From Collybia mongolica (taxonomy: Eukaryota > Basidiomycota > Agaricomycetes > Agaricales > Clitocybaceae): a stretch of 64,000 bases of DNA. Location: the NCBI GenBank assembly GCA_013420905.1, contig JAAXNY010000005.1, positions 2,542,001-2,606,000 of the forward strand, read 5' to 3'. How positions within the stretch are numbered: position 1 is the stretch's first letter; every line of letters begins with the position of its first letter. The notes under the pieces are model-generated. The model saw nothing but the letters and a program-made list of their open reading frames with translations. It made no database searches and was not told the DNA's origin. Below, piece after piece: positions 10,335 through 21,695 of the stretch. The translations under genes were made by a program, and so were the position numbers.

Positions 10335-13300
10335 ATGTATCCACAAGATCGACAGTCGAGGTCGTCCGGATATTTTAGCTCCCCCGAAAAATCCTCGCAG
10401 CGTTCAAGCTCCGTCTTTACAAGGTCGTCTTCACCGTCATCGACCGGGTCATATTCTGACTTGACCAATACAATTGACGCAAAGGACAGAGACGCCATAT
10501 ATGGATACGCAGCTCCCCCCTTGTTTTCAAGGTCTCTGAAGACCAACTTGGTGGACAGCAAGAGTCATATACACACAAAAAAAACTGTCATATTGGGTGT
10601 ATGCGCCATGGATATCAAGGCGAGAAGCAAAGCCATGAGGGAAATCTTGACACGCTTGGTCGAAAGAGCACGAGGGTCCATTGAAGTTAAAGTCTTTGGC
10701 GACAAAGTGATCTTGGATGAAGGTGCATCTTTATATAATTCTGCTGCAAAATTCACACCTCATACATATGAATATACGTCTCAAGATGTCGAGAATTGGC
10801 CACGATGTGACATTCTCATCTCCTTCTTTTCAACCGATTTCCCCCTGGATAAGGCCATCTCCTATGTCAAACTCCGGAACCCTTTTTGCATCAACGACCT
10901 TCCTCAACAAGCGTTACTTTGGGACCGTCGCTTAGTTGGGGCTATTCTAGATCATCTCAAGGTCCCCACGCCAAAACGAATAGAAGTTTCGAGGGATGGT
11001 GGTCCGAAAGTCGATAGTGACCTTGTAGATCTCATGAAACAGAGACTGGGCATCGTTCTTGGAGGATTTCTAGTCACACCAGAAGTTGCGCTTCGAGAGG
11101 ATGGTGATGCTATTGTTGTCGATGGGAAGGTGATGGAAAAGCCATTTGTAGAGAAACCAGTCAGTGGCGAAGATCATAATGTTTACATATACTTCCGCGG
11201 GGGAGGAGGCCGCCGTTTGTTTCGAAAAGTATGTGTCTCCCGACGCCAAATTATTTTTTTTGCCTCATTAATCATATCTCTGGAAGGTTGGGAACAAGTC
11301 AAGCGAGTCAGATCCAACTTTGAATCAACCTAGAACAGACGGATCCTACATTTATGAGGAATTCATAGATGTAGATAACTCAGAAGATATTAAAGTGTAC
11401 ACAGTAGGGAAAGAATATACCCACGCGGAAACACGGAAGTCACCCGTAGTTGACGGTGTAGTGCGGCGAAACACAGAGGGGAAAGAAATCCGGTTTGTCG
11501 AACTGTTTCACTCACGTCTGTCTGAATATTGATGCTATGTTATAGCTTCATCACGAGATTAACAGAGGAGGAGAAGAGCTGGGCAGATAAGATTTGTGAA
11601 GGGTTTGGACAACGTGTATGTGGGTTCGACATGCTGAGGTGTGATAATGGCCGCCTTAGTCATGTCATTGACGTGAACGGCTGGAGCTTCGTGAAAGGAA
11701 ACGATTCATATTATGGTATATCTTCACCTCATTCTTCACCCTCGATCAGTAACCACTCGAATTTACGAATTCTGTAGATAAAGCAGCAGATATCCTGGCA
11801 GCGTTATGTATGCGGCTCTCGTCGTCGCTGGAGAGGCCACTGCCCGCTGCCGACGCGCCAACGCAAGAGTCTTTTACATGGCTGCTCAAGGCCAATGTTA
11901 CTGTTTTTCGCCATGCAGATCGCACACCCAAGGTAAAGAATATCCTTTTCCTCAGCTCATCAAGCCTCATACCCTTCCAGCAAAAACTCAAATTTAATTT
12001 CCCGATTGGTGAACCTTGGACCAAACCTTTTGTTACCCTTCTGAAAGGCGAAAAGGAGGAAATAATTCTGCGGGAAAAGGATCAACTCACTCTCATTGCG
12101 ACCGCTGTAGAGGATGCCAAGAAACTTGGAGCAGACGGAGAAGAACTTACAAAGTTGACACAACTGAATACAGCTCTTTTCAGTAAAATTGACTTACCGG
12201 GCACAAAAGCTCAGTTAAAACCAGTTTACTCGAAACGACACGCTGGACATCCAAGGAAACTTACGAAACTCACACTTGTTTTTAAATGGGGTGGGGAAGT
12301 ATGTTCTCAAACGATAGTCCGAAAATCACTCACCAACTAAATATCACAAAGTTCACGCACTCTGCTCGTTACCAGTCACGAGATTTAGGTGAAAATATGA
12401 AGAAAGACATTTCTATCATGAGTGCGTCACTCATCCTCTCTCGAAGTTGAAATCTTAGCTGAGGGTAAATTTGCTGATCTTAGACAGAGAAGTTCTCCAC
12501 AACGTCAAGGTGCGATGCGATAAGCTATCGAGGCTTCAAAATCAGAGATAACACAGGCTCCACTAAGATATTCACATCTTCAGAGCGTCGTGTCATCGCT
12601 TCTGCCGAGATTTTTGCGGCTGCCCTTCTTGATCCACAACATCCTAGTTACAGTGCCCCATCCTCGACTTCTGCTTCGGCAAAATCGACCACAGACGGTG
12701 GAGGAAGTGCTTTCATCAACAAGAATGTCCCTCAACAACAATTCCAACCAATCCAACCTCCGTTGAGACTGATTGTCCGGAAGGATTTGCTTGATGATTC
12801 CAATGCCGCCAAGGATCTTATGGATGATGTCAAGAAGAGACTCAAGATTTTGCTAAGGCCAGGCGAATCCGAAAAAAGGCCAGAGTTAACTTGGCCCAAA
12901 AGCATGAAAAAGGAGCCTGTAGAGGTTGTGAAGGTTAGTATTATGAAACAATCCTACACTTGTAAAGTAACCATTTAATCCAGGAAGTCATTGAACTTTT
13001 AAGTTCATTCCGAGACACTATGCGCAAAAATTTTGAGACTCTTGGTGTTGATAAGATACAAGAGCGGTGGTATCTATAACAGCTTTACTGCAAAGCCCTT
13101 TGCTCACACATAACGTAGGTGTTGTGGAGATCAACCTTGGCTTTTCCGGGAAAGGTGGGAGAAACTGTTCGAGGATTTCTGCGATGTTGAACAGAAGAAA
13201 TTTGACCCTTCACGCGTAAGACAAATATGCATATCTGTAGACGACGTTAACCCATTCTATAGGTGTCGGAATTGTATGATACCATCAAATACTGTGCGCT

Positions 13301-14074
13301 TCATCATCGCACCTTTCTATTTGCGATATTCGATGACCATGCCCGAAACGATTCCATCCAGCCGCCTCACGACCGCCAACTTCACGAACTTTATGGGCGC
13401 GCCAAGGCCTTATTCGACCTTGTCGCGCCTCAAGAATACGGCATCGATCCAGATGAGAAGTAAATGGCTTGATTGATCATCTGGTCATCTTTGCTGATGT
13501 TTACCAAAGAGAAGAGATTGGAGTTTTAACTTCCCTTCCCCTCCTTCGAAACGTTGTGGCAGACCTTGAAGCTGCTCGTACCAACGGAGAGAGTTCACTG
13601 ACGCTGTATTTCACAAAAGAAAGTCATATACACACCCTTGTTAATCTTGTGCTACTATCGGGGCTCCCAATTGCCAACCGGCGCATACCAGAGCTTGATT
13701 ATGCGGTGCATATCGATGTTTACTCTCATGTTCACGTTATTGACTCTAGCAATGTAGTCACATATCACATTTGAGCTTTATGAGCGCAACCATGGTAGAG
13801 GGAAATCCGATAAAGAGTACTCTATTAGACTTTCTTTAAGCGAAGGCGCACATTCCTCCAACGTGTTGGACTCGACCCTGGATGCACGACATTCGCTCAA
13901 TGTTCAACCACGGAGGTTGGTGTATTATCCCGAGGACGGAGGAAAACCATTAATATATTTGGCAGAAAACTTACTCAACACCTACCATATAGTCTTGTGA
14001 TTGAAAAATTGTCGAAACATTTTAGCAGGCTCAACGATGTGTGTGCTCAATCCAAAATTCGCTGACCCTCTGTG
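10335..14074 (+). CDS. VIP1: Inositol hexakisphosphate/diphosphoinositol kinase (Vip1/Asp1 family), multi-exon
   Basis: Makes inositol pyrophosphates (1-InsP7/InsP8) that signal in phosphate homeostasis, polarity and stress. After a Ser-rich N-terminus come the ATP-grasp kinase blocks: [51 protein letters not shown] and [26 protein letters not shown]. The histidine-acid-phosphatase-like domain begins [10 protein letters not shown] and continues through [18 protein letters not shown] and [14 protein letters not shown] joined exons across about ten short introns, for example 11229-11286, 11493-11545 and 11932-11981; all junctions keep frame. ATG 10335 is the first in frame. The C-terminal end near 14074 ([20 protein letters not shown]..) is the least certain point. 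Both domains look intact. Confidence 0.93.
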
Positions 14075-14244
14075 TTGATAGAACGGTTGAATAGGATGAC
14101 GATACTGGTCCAGAGACGCCCTTTGAAACTATAGAAGCAAGACCGGGGCTAGACAACAGCGGTGATGAGAACCAAGAAATTCTTTGAAATAGATTAGATA
14201 AATATTTAGGGATATTTTTGTCAAATGACATGGACCCATATCAT

Positions 14245-15165
14245 TCAACCATCTATTGCTTGATTTTCTTCAGTCCATTCTCGTAAGCGGAGTCGTAACC
14301 GTCCTTCTTGTAATTGGCTGGAGTTTAGTTTTCCAAATGTGATTCCACCAGCGACATTTTCCGTCATGGAAGGATGGTCTCGATCAAATAGTGCCGATGC
14401 TGATTGAGACAGCGAGGATGATTGCGTAGCCAAGGCAGCGAATGATGAAGTGGAGTTATGGTATCTGAAAACCAGCAGCTTGAGGACCATCATATACCAA
14501 TCTGAGACGGCTTACAGTCTATACTCAAATTAGTCAACCAGCGGGCTGAGCAAACAAGTTGTCGTGGGCGCACCGAAAAGCTTCTTTATTTAGACAATCT
14601 GATTCTTGTAATTTGTCAAGTGCATGTTTCTTGAAAGCAGCTTTGACATAATGAAGTATATCAAACACATGATGCTCCCTCGGCCTGGTCAACGATCTAG
14701 AATGAGAATGGTAAATGCATAAGCCGGCTCATCTCACCTCCATGGTCGGAAGCGAGGCGATAAATTAAAGGCACCGTTTTGGCCGATGAGGGGGTGAAAT
14801 ACGTCAGTCACAAATTGCACCATGGGTTGGCGTTCGGGATAGTTCGCAGGAAACGTGATACGAAACTTGAGAATGGCGTCTGTGTAATATCCTTATGTTT
14901 CCATCATTTAGTAGTAGCTTTACAGGAAAGGCTTATAACCACCTTGGTGGACAAAGAATACGCCGTCCCAGATCAAAAGGCTCTCAACTGATGGGATGAC
15001 GTACATTCCAAGAGGACAATGTTGGGCGTGCCTCAAGGAAGCATATTCAAGAGAAACTGCGGTGCGCGTCACCGGGCTGATAGCCGGCTCTGAAGGTCCA
15101 GATGGTTGCGTTGGACGTTGTGACTGAGTCCGATTTCTGTTGGGCTTCAGGCTGCCTGAATCCAT
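14245..15165 (-). CDS. Catalytically inactive E2-like (UBC-fold) protein, AKTIP/FTS type
   Basis: The spliced minus-strand product has a UBC-like core: CPLGMYVIPSVESLLIWDGVFFVHQG, then YYTDAILKFRITFPANYPERQPMVQFVTDVFHPLI and HHVFDILHYVKAAFKKHALDKL. The PxxYP strand and the FxxxVFHPL block are E2 hallmarks, but there is no catalytic Cys where active E2s have one after HPN. This arrangement is that of AKTIP/FTS, which in animals joins Hook proteins and FHIP to dynein; a similar role here is inference. The C-terminal exon ends LRLREWTEENQAIDG. I prefer the ATG at 15165 (MDSGSLKPN). An upstream ATG at 15410 would overlap the start of the divergent Air gene. Confidence 0.75.
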
Positions 15166-15426
15166 AGCTAGAGGATTTGGGTTCAGGATCGCGTCTGGTT
15201 CAAGGTAATTAATGAAATGAGCTTCATGCTTTCGCGGAATACGGCAGTGACTTGCCTTCAATAATCTGCTATTACTGAGAACTTCGAGTAGAACCATACC
15301 TTATCCAAATATGTAACCGAGTCGTCACACAATGGAATCTTCTCACGCTCGAGTGCAGTCTGAGGCAATCTTGTCAAATCCCATTTAACCTCCCCTTCAT
15401 ATGGCCCCATGATCAATCCAATTAAC

Positions 15427-17411
15427 ATGGCTAATAAGGTTATTGACCTTACTGACTCTCCCCCGCCTGAATATATCAGTATCGATGCTGATGCTGAAGA
15501 AGAACTTGGCAGTGGGGAGACAACGTCTATAGCTAAACTAGAGCATGGCCGAGATGGAGACAGGAAAAAAACGCGGAGAACGAAACGCAAAAGGCCCATG
15601 GCAGAGGAGGACGGTCTTACAAACGCAACGCAGACGCAGGAGACCTTTCTGGAAGAGGGAGAAGTTGAGACGACCGCACTTCGGCAAGGAATGTCACGCC
15701 TCCCCAGCAGCAACCGAAACGCAACACTGGAGACTGAACTGGTGGAACAACTTCGTCAGTCGCGTCAGGACACGGAGCCACGAAACCCGCATGATTTGCG
15801 TTCTCCACATCGAAAAAAGACTCCCCCATTCGAGCCGAAGTCTAGTGATTCGAATATTTTCTTTATCGATGTCAAACCCACCCCACTACCCACGACAAGC
15901 TTTTTCTTGGCTCCCACCGTTGTGGGCACTCAAGCTAGTCCAAGTTTGTTATTACCAGCCCACGTTTCCGTATTTGGCACCGCACCTGTTGAAATCCTAC
16001 CTTCATCAAGTATAAATTCCGATGGCGAAGACTACATTGATTATCTTGACTTTGACGATCGCAAAGTAAGCTACTATGTAGTCCCTCAGAGTTTCTTAGC
16101 TATAAAAACCAATATATGACAGGGTACACTGCGATACTTCGAAACGCCAATCGATGAAACCGCGAAAAAGTCAAGAATATTGTGCAAGCATTGTGGAGCC
16201 GAGGGGAATCACAGGACGTCTGAATGCTCAGTGTTAATTGTTCGTCCCATTCCCAACACTCTTCTGATTTCTTCTGACGTAGTGACGAAAGTGTCTAACC
16301 TGTGGCGTGCGAAATGAACATCCCACGCGGTCCTGCCCAATCAGCAAGACGTGTTTCTCATGTGGTATGAAAGGTCATATCAATGCAGTGCGTCATTTGC
16401 ATTTGCTTTAGAACTTTTCTGGAATCTCAGTAATAGACATGCCCAAACCGAAGAAAGGGCCTCAACTCTTCCGACCCAGGCAAATGTGACGACTGTGATA
16501 GATGCGGATCTCGTTCACATAAGACCAACGTTCGTTCTTCTGATGGTTGTAATACAATCGCCCTAACACGTCGAAAAAAGGAATGCCCAACGCTATGGAG
16601 GCTATATGAATATTTCACAGACCTAGATAAGGATCGTATCATCCGCATTCGGGAAGAGCTAAAACACCTGAGCCTTGGCGAGGGGGGTGAGGGATATATT
16701 GCTAGTGATGAATGGTGTTACAATTGTGGAATTTGCGGTCACTGGGGAGATGTAAGCTATACCACTCGTATAAGGTTAAAGACTCACTTTTAGATTGGCT
16801 AGGATTGTCAAGATGTTCCCCATAACAAGGATCTGCCGAATGAATGTTCGGCCTTCGGCATTTATAACTTATCTTCAGGCCCCTTCTACAGCCCTCACTC
16901 TGAACCTATGCCCCCGACTCTAAAAAATCGTGAACCCCGCGATTGGGAACAGACTGACGACCCGCCCAGAGATTGGTGCAATGACGCCCCAGACAATGTT
17001 GGGAGGCAAGCCCGTCGGAAAAATATCATAAGGATGAAGAAGGCACAGGAACAAGTGGTTGACAATGATCCCGATGACTGGTTTGGGAGTTCGAGACAAA
17101 ATAGCAGCCATAAGTTACCAAACCGCAACAGCAACAATGCTTCTGGTGGGCCCAAGAGAATAAGCTTTGGTAAATCTCTTCAGGACGCTGCGCCACAGCT
17201 TCAGCTCCCACCAGCTAAAATAAGCCTTCTGGATCGTCTGGGAGACAGCACTCATCGCCGTCATTCGCAAGACCAGCCCCTCCGGTCATCCCGGAGTATG
17301 TATGGCTCTAACTCTAGACGCGATGATGACTATGGAAGAGATCAGAATCGAGATAAGAATCGATCACGGGGAGAACGTGGGCCTCGTTATAAGGGCGGTT
17401 ACAGGAGATAG
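15427..17411 (+). CDS. AIR: CCHC zinc-knuckle RNA-binding protein, Air1/Air2 type (TRAMP complex)
   Basis: In yeast, Air1/2 bind RNA and link the poly(A) polymerase Trf4/5 and helicase Mtr4 in the nuclear TRAMP surveillance complex. The N-terminal third is disordered and charged (MANKVIDLTDSPPPEYI; KKTRRTKRKRP). The middle holds about five zinc knuckles: CKHCGAEGNHRTSEC, CLTCGVRNEHPTRSC, CFSCGMKGHINA, CDRCGSRSHKTNEC and CYNCGICGHWGDDC. A conserved-looking tail (RDWCNDAPDNVGRQARRK) leads to an Arg/Gly/Asp-rich end (DKNRSRGERGPRYKGGYRR). The start may also be 15409. It is divergent from the E2-like gene with about 260 bp between starts. Introns are short, for example around 16063-16123. Confidence 0.85.
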
Positions 17412-17596
17412 TTATTGACGATGTGGAGGATATACTTTTACAAGTAATTGTTATCGCTCTCTAGAGTGCACTGTACGTTGTTCATGCCATTTAGGAGTTT
17501 GTGATTTTCATGTGTCAATTACGCAGCCATTACTAAAACACCGGTGTTGAACACAGTTATTAGCCTACAAATTCGGCAGCACAATAAGAACAATGA

Positions 17597-18842
17597 TCAA
17601 AGGCAGGGGTTGAGCCCCGTTGCGAGCCGCAATTCTTCAATGGCTGTAATCGTATCTAGGAAGGAAAATATTAGACAGGAATACCATACATAGGTCCGGT
17701 AATAATGACCAACTTTCGGTAAAAAGTCTCAGAATCTGAGGGTATCGTCTAAAATAGGCGCTATGAGTTGATGGAAGAAATCGGGGCAGTGTTATGGGAC
17801 AGGCCTCATTTCTTCTTGCTCCCCGGGATTTCCGGCCGTGCTTTTCGAGCTCACGACGGTGATCTCTGTCCTCTTTGAGCCATTGCAACGCAACGCTATA
17901 GAGCGTAGTAGCAGGTGCAAATTGGTGTTTAAGAGCAGAGCTAGGGGTGACAGGCCAAGCAGCAGGAGGTATTATGAATGTTCCAAAGCGCATATGAGCA
18001 ACGTGAGTTGGGAAATCGTTCAAACCGTCGAATATGTGCGTAGCATCTAGGATCTGGATATCAAGTGGAGAAAATTACATGGAAGGAAGACACCTTGCAT
18101 AAAATCGTCGCCCCCCGTTTTTCGCTATCGTCTTTTAAAAACTTAAGAAGATCATCACGAACGAGCACATCCAAGTCTACGGTGACCTACATGTGGATGT
18201 CAGGACGTGATGGAGACACGGGTGGGGATGCGGACCTCATCTAGCAGGAGCACGTCCCATGGGACCATTAAGCCAAAACATAGCTGGACTCGACGCCTTT
18301 CACCATCAGAGATTTGGTGCATATGCCAGTCAAGATCAACATCCAATATATCAAGCAGGCGATCTCTTCTTTCTTTATGTCTGTAACCACCGACAGAATC
18401 TAGAAAAGCTGAGACAACTATATCACCTCGAACAACGGGATTCATCGCCCTGAGGGGGAGGCTGTGTCAATGGAATGCTCATTAGAGCAAGAGGACAGAT
18501 CTACAAACCATTCAGTACCAAGGAAAGTGACGCCCGGGGGGGTATCACGAAACACATCACGACCTTTGATCCTGACATCGGAATCCTGTGCGCTAATGAG
18601 TCGCTTTCCGGCCAATATCTGTAAGAGTGTAGATTTGCCGGCTGGATAGCGGTTCGGTGTCAGGATGAGGAAAGGACAGTAGATGCCCTGAGCAAACCTC
18701 CGTTGGCACCGACGACTATTGTCCGCGACCCACGGGGGAGATGTAGGTTTATATCAAGGAGGGCGGGCGGGAAGGGAGGGTTGTGTGAGTAGGTCAGATT
18801 TGAAACTGAAACGGCGGGCTCTAGATCTGATGGCTGGTGCAT
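17597..18842 (-). CDS. CAF16: Soluble ABC ATPase of the Caf16 type
   Basis: Caf16 is a non-transporter ABC protein found with the CCR4-NOT complex and Mediator in yeast. The spliced minus-strand product starts MHQPSDLEPAVSVSNLTYSHNP. It has Walker A VVGANGAGKSTLLQILAGKR (joined across an intron), TFLGTEW, the ABC signature QISDGERRRVQLCFGLM, and Walker B WDVLLLDEVTVDLDV. The switch region ILYATHIFDGLNDFPTHVAHMRFG follows. LGTEW and the ATHIFDG motif are typical of this family. The end ITAIEELRLATGLNPCL stops at 17597. There are no transmembrane segments. The start codon is about 310 bp from the divergent OPY2 start. Confidence 0.9.
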
Positions 18843-19151
18843 TGGATGTAAATCAAAAGGTCAGACGAAGCCTGGGGATCTACATAGCTCAGAATTTCAC
18901 AACAAACCTTGGTCCGCGGCAACGACAGGTTACCCATGCACATGGACCATATGGCAGGATTTGATGGACAAGTGATTAGATAAGCCACATTCCCACCCAA
19001 TATCTCTTCCCTCGAAACGACAAAATCACCCCGTCTGTCCTCACCATCGAACTCCCTCACCTCGACCCTGCTGCAGCTTGGTCCCTTTGGTCTTTTATTT
19101 GTCTAACTCTAACAACGTTCCTTTTCTAATTCCTTTATTCTTCTTTTCGTT

Positions 19152-21194
19152 ATGCGTCTCGACGCCCTGCTTCCCCGTCAAGGAGGTTGTAAAGATTGTC
19201 CTGACTCTCCCCCCCCCTGCAACTGCGCCGTAAACGAGGATTGCTTTCAAATAAACAGGCAAGGCTCATCCTATCCGTAATCTACAACACCTTACCCCTC
19301 GTGTTTCAGGGATTGCTCTCAATGCAGTAAAATGATATGCGTGCCAAAGAAGGAACCAGGCGGAAAACCATCGGGTGGTGTCAGCACAGGCGCAACGGCG
19401 GGCGCTATCATCGGCGCGTTGATTTTCTTGGCCATTATCGTGACCTTATTCTTGTGGTATCGTCGGAAATTGCGTTTTCGCCACGCCATCACTACAGGAC
19501 GCGAAGTGCAGAAGGATGTTCCTGCACCCGCAGAGACTGTACTCAACAGACCAGATCCAACAGAAAAACCCGCTCCTTCTTCAGATCATCACAACTCAGT
19601 TCGCGTCTACTCCACTTCTTCAAACACCACTATTGACCTCGATCCGGAGTCTCAACACTCATCACATCACACTTCCTTTAATCCGTCACGACGTCCGATA
19701 ACCACCAACCCCTTCGATGACAGTACCTCAATCCAGACTGCTGGGACAGAGGGCACTAATGTTATACCCATCGCCTTGGTTTCACCGGATTCTCATCGTC
19801 CTTTTTCACCCACTTCGGAAACCAACACCCAGCTTTCCACTACATCTACATTCCCAGTCCGCCCCGCACGATCCCCTGAATTAAATCTCAATCTGGATCA
19901 TGTAAACATTTCCCGCGACTCCGTTCGTGGAACAAACCTAGCTTATGAATCGTCCCAGCGCTCGGGTGTGACTGGTGTGTCATCTAGGAACTCATATATG
20001 TCCAATGCGAGCTATTCCAGCGATTTCCTTAATGAGGCTCCCATGATTATCACTCCAAACAGGGGCGCTGTCCGACAGGTTCTTGGTGTCGTTAAGGCGG
20101 AAATGATAAATGCGCCAGGCTCTAGCCAAACTTCAGACAGCTTGAAGCTGCCTTCCAGCGCCCGTCCCTCTGTGGGGTCTCCCCTAGCCTCCACTTCCTT
20201 CGGACCGGCTGATCTTGTTAAGGAGAGAGATGAAAGTCAAGCTCCAGCGAACCCCTTCAGTGATGAAGCCTCTATCGATGCGAATTACAGTACGTCTCCT
20301 GCTGCATCAACAACCACATTTGGGCATTCGTCGGCAGGCGCTGTTCGTGACTCGCATTCAGAATGGATTGCTGACACGCCAACTCTACCCTGGGCACACA
20401 CTGGTGGCCAAAGCCGCCCGTCTAGCATGAGCACCCAAGCGGGTTCTGTCATTGACATTGGGAGCGCTACTCGCGTCAATGTTGGTTTGAAGGGATTGAG
20501 CGGAAATTATGCTTTGGCTAGCTCTCAGCTTACCCCTAATAGCATTCCCCGCTCGCCATTCCGCACTACGATGGGTAGAATAGTCAGCCCTTCAACAGTT
20601 GGATCAGGCCATCTCGAAGAACAACAACAGATTGCACTTGCTCATGCACAGGCGCAAGCTCATGGCATGGATCAAAACAGAAGAGTTTCAGCTTCCTCCG
20701 CTATGTCAGCCACCTCAACTCGCGCGGATTCCATCCTTGAATCCTTCCCATTCGTTCCCCCATCACCCATTTCCAATAGACCTGTACGATCCCCCCCAGT
20801 GTCGCCCCTGAGCCAACAAGCTTTCAATAAAGGTCCTCCGTCGGGGCAACAACACGTAATCAATGTCGCCCCTCCCTCTCCTTTGACTCACCAAACCTTC
20901 ATGAATAACGCCAACGCTGTCGTCGACGCACCCCTTCTTGATCCCCCTAGTCGGCGGACACTTGGATTATCCACTGCCTCACAGTTCTCCACAGCATCTT
21001 CAGGTTTGGGCTCTTTTCCCTTCCAAATCGATTCCGGAGCTAGTACAGACAGTGGAACTGCCCCCCCGAGTACGTTCAGTGGTCGCCAACGAGCTAGCTT
21101 GGACACAGTTGCCCTCACTAGCGACTTGTCTTCCTACCCGCTTGGATTCGATCATGACAGTGTTCAGGTTCCACAAGTCCCACATAAGAGCTAG
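19152..21194 (+). CDS. OPY2: Opy2-type plasma-membrane anchor of the osmostress (HOG) pathway
   Basis: Opy2 anchors Ste50 and the MAPKKK Ste11 at the membrane. Exon 1 (from ATG 19152) and the start of exon 2 encode a Cys-rich extracellular motif, CKDCPDSPPPPCNCAVNEDC continuing to RDCSQCSKMICVPKK, which is the Opy2 N-terminal domain. One transmembrane helix follows (GATAGAIIGALIFLAIIVTLFLWY) with a basic stop-transfer RRKLRFRH. The remaining 560 or so residues are Ser/Thr/Pro-rich, low-complexity and cytoplasmic, with many SP/TP sites. There is no clear cleaved signal peptide; the helix probably serves as signal anchor. The intron at 19259-19309 appears to have a GC donor. Confidence 0.85.
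19259..19309 (+). other. GC-AG intron in OPY2
   Basis: The exon ends AACAG and the intron begins GCAAGG and ends TTTCAG. Joining gives an uninterrupted Cys-rich motif (CFQINRDCSQC). No GT donor gives the same frame. GC-AG introns are a small minority in fungi. Confidence 0.7.
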
Positions 21195-21695
21195 GTGTAC
21201 TTCGTCTGTGAATATTGATCTTGACTTTATTTCGTTTCGGGCAAAACCCGCGGGATATGTAACGTTGTACATTACATTGCATGTACCGCCTTTTTCCACC
21301 TTCCTGTCCTTCATTATATTCCCCACACGGCTTTACCAACGTAACACTCGCTTGCGAGTATTTTATTACTACATCCTTCGGTTCTGTTGAGGGCTTTCAG
21401 CATATTATCAGTTATTTATGTGTTCTGTTTTTCCAGATTTATTTTTATCTTCCATATTTGAAGGAAGACTTCCTTCTACTATGTATCACATCGCAGTGCG
21501 CGAGTAGACAACGCTATGAACGGGGTGTTCTTCGTGTTTAGAGCCCTTTCCTTGAAGTAGGATTTTGATTGGTATGTATATCAAAGCATTTTACATAATA
21601 ACCCCAACTTGCTCAAAGCGAGCTCAATAACTTTGGCTCATCTACAGCTGCTGTGGTACCTGAAGCACTTATAGAGTTTACTGGGCTGTCCTCTG
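21195..21695 (+). other. OPY2 3' region and promoter of the UBC gene
   Basis: About 500 bp with no coding-like frame and T-rich stretches typical of 3' UTR sequence. No motif was recognised. Confidence 0.4.
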
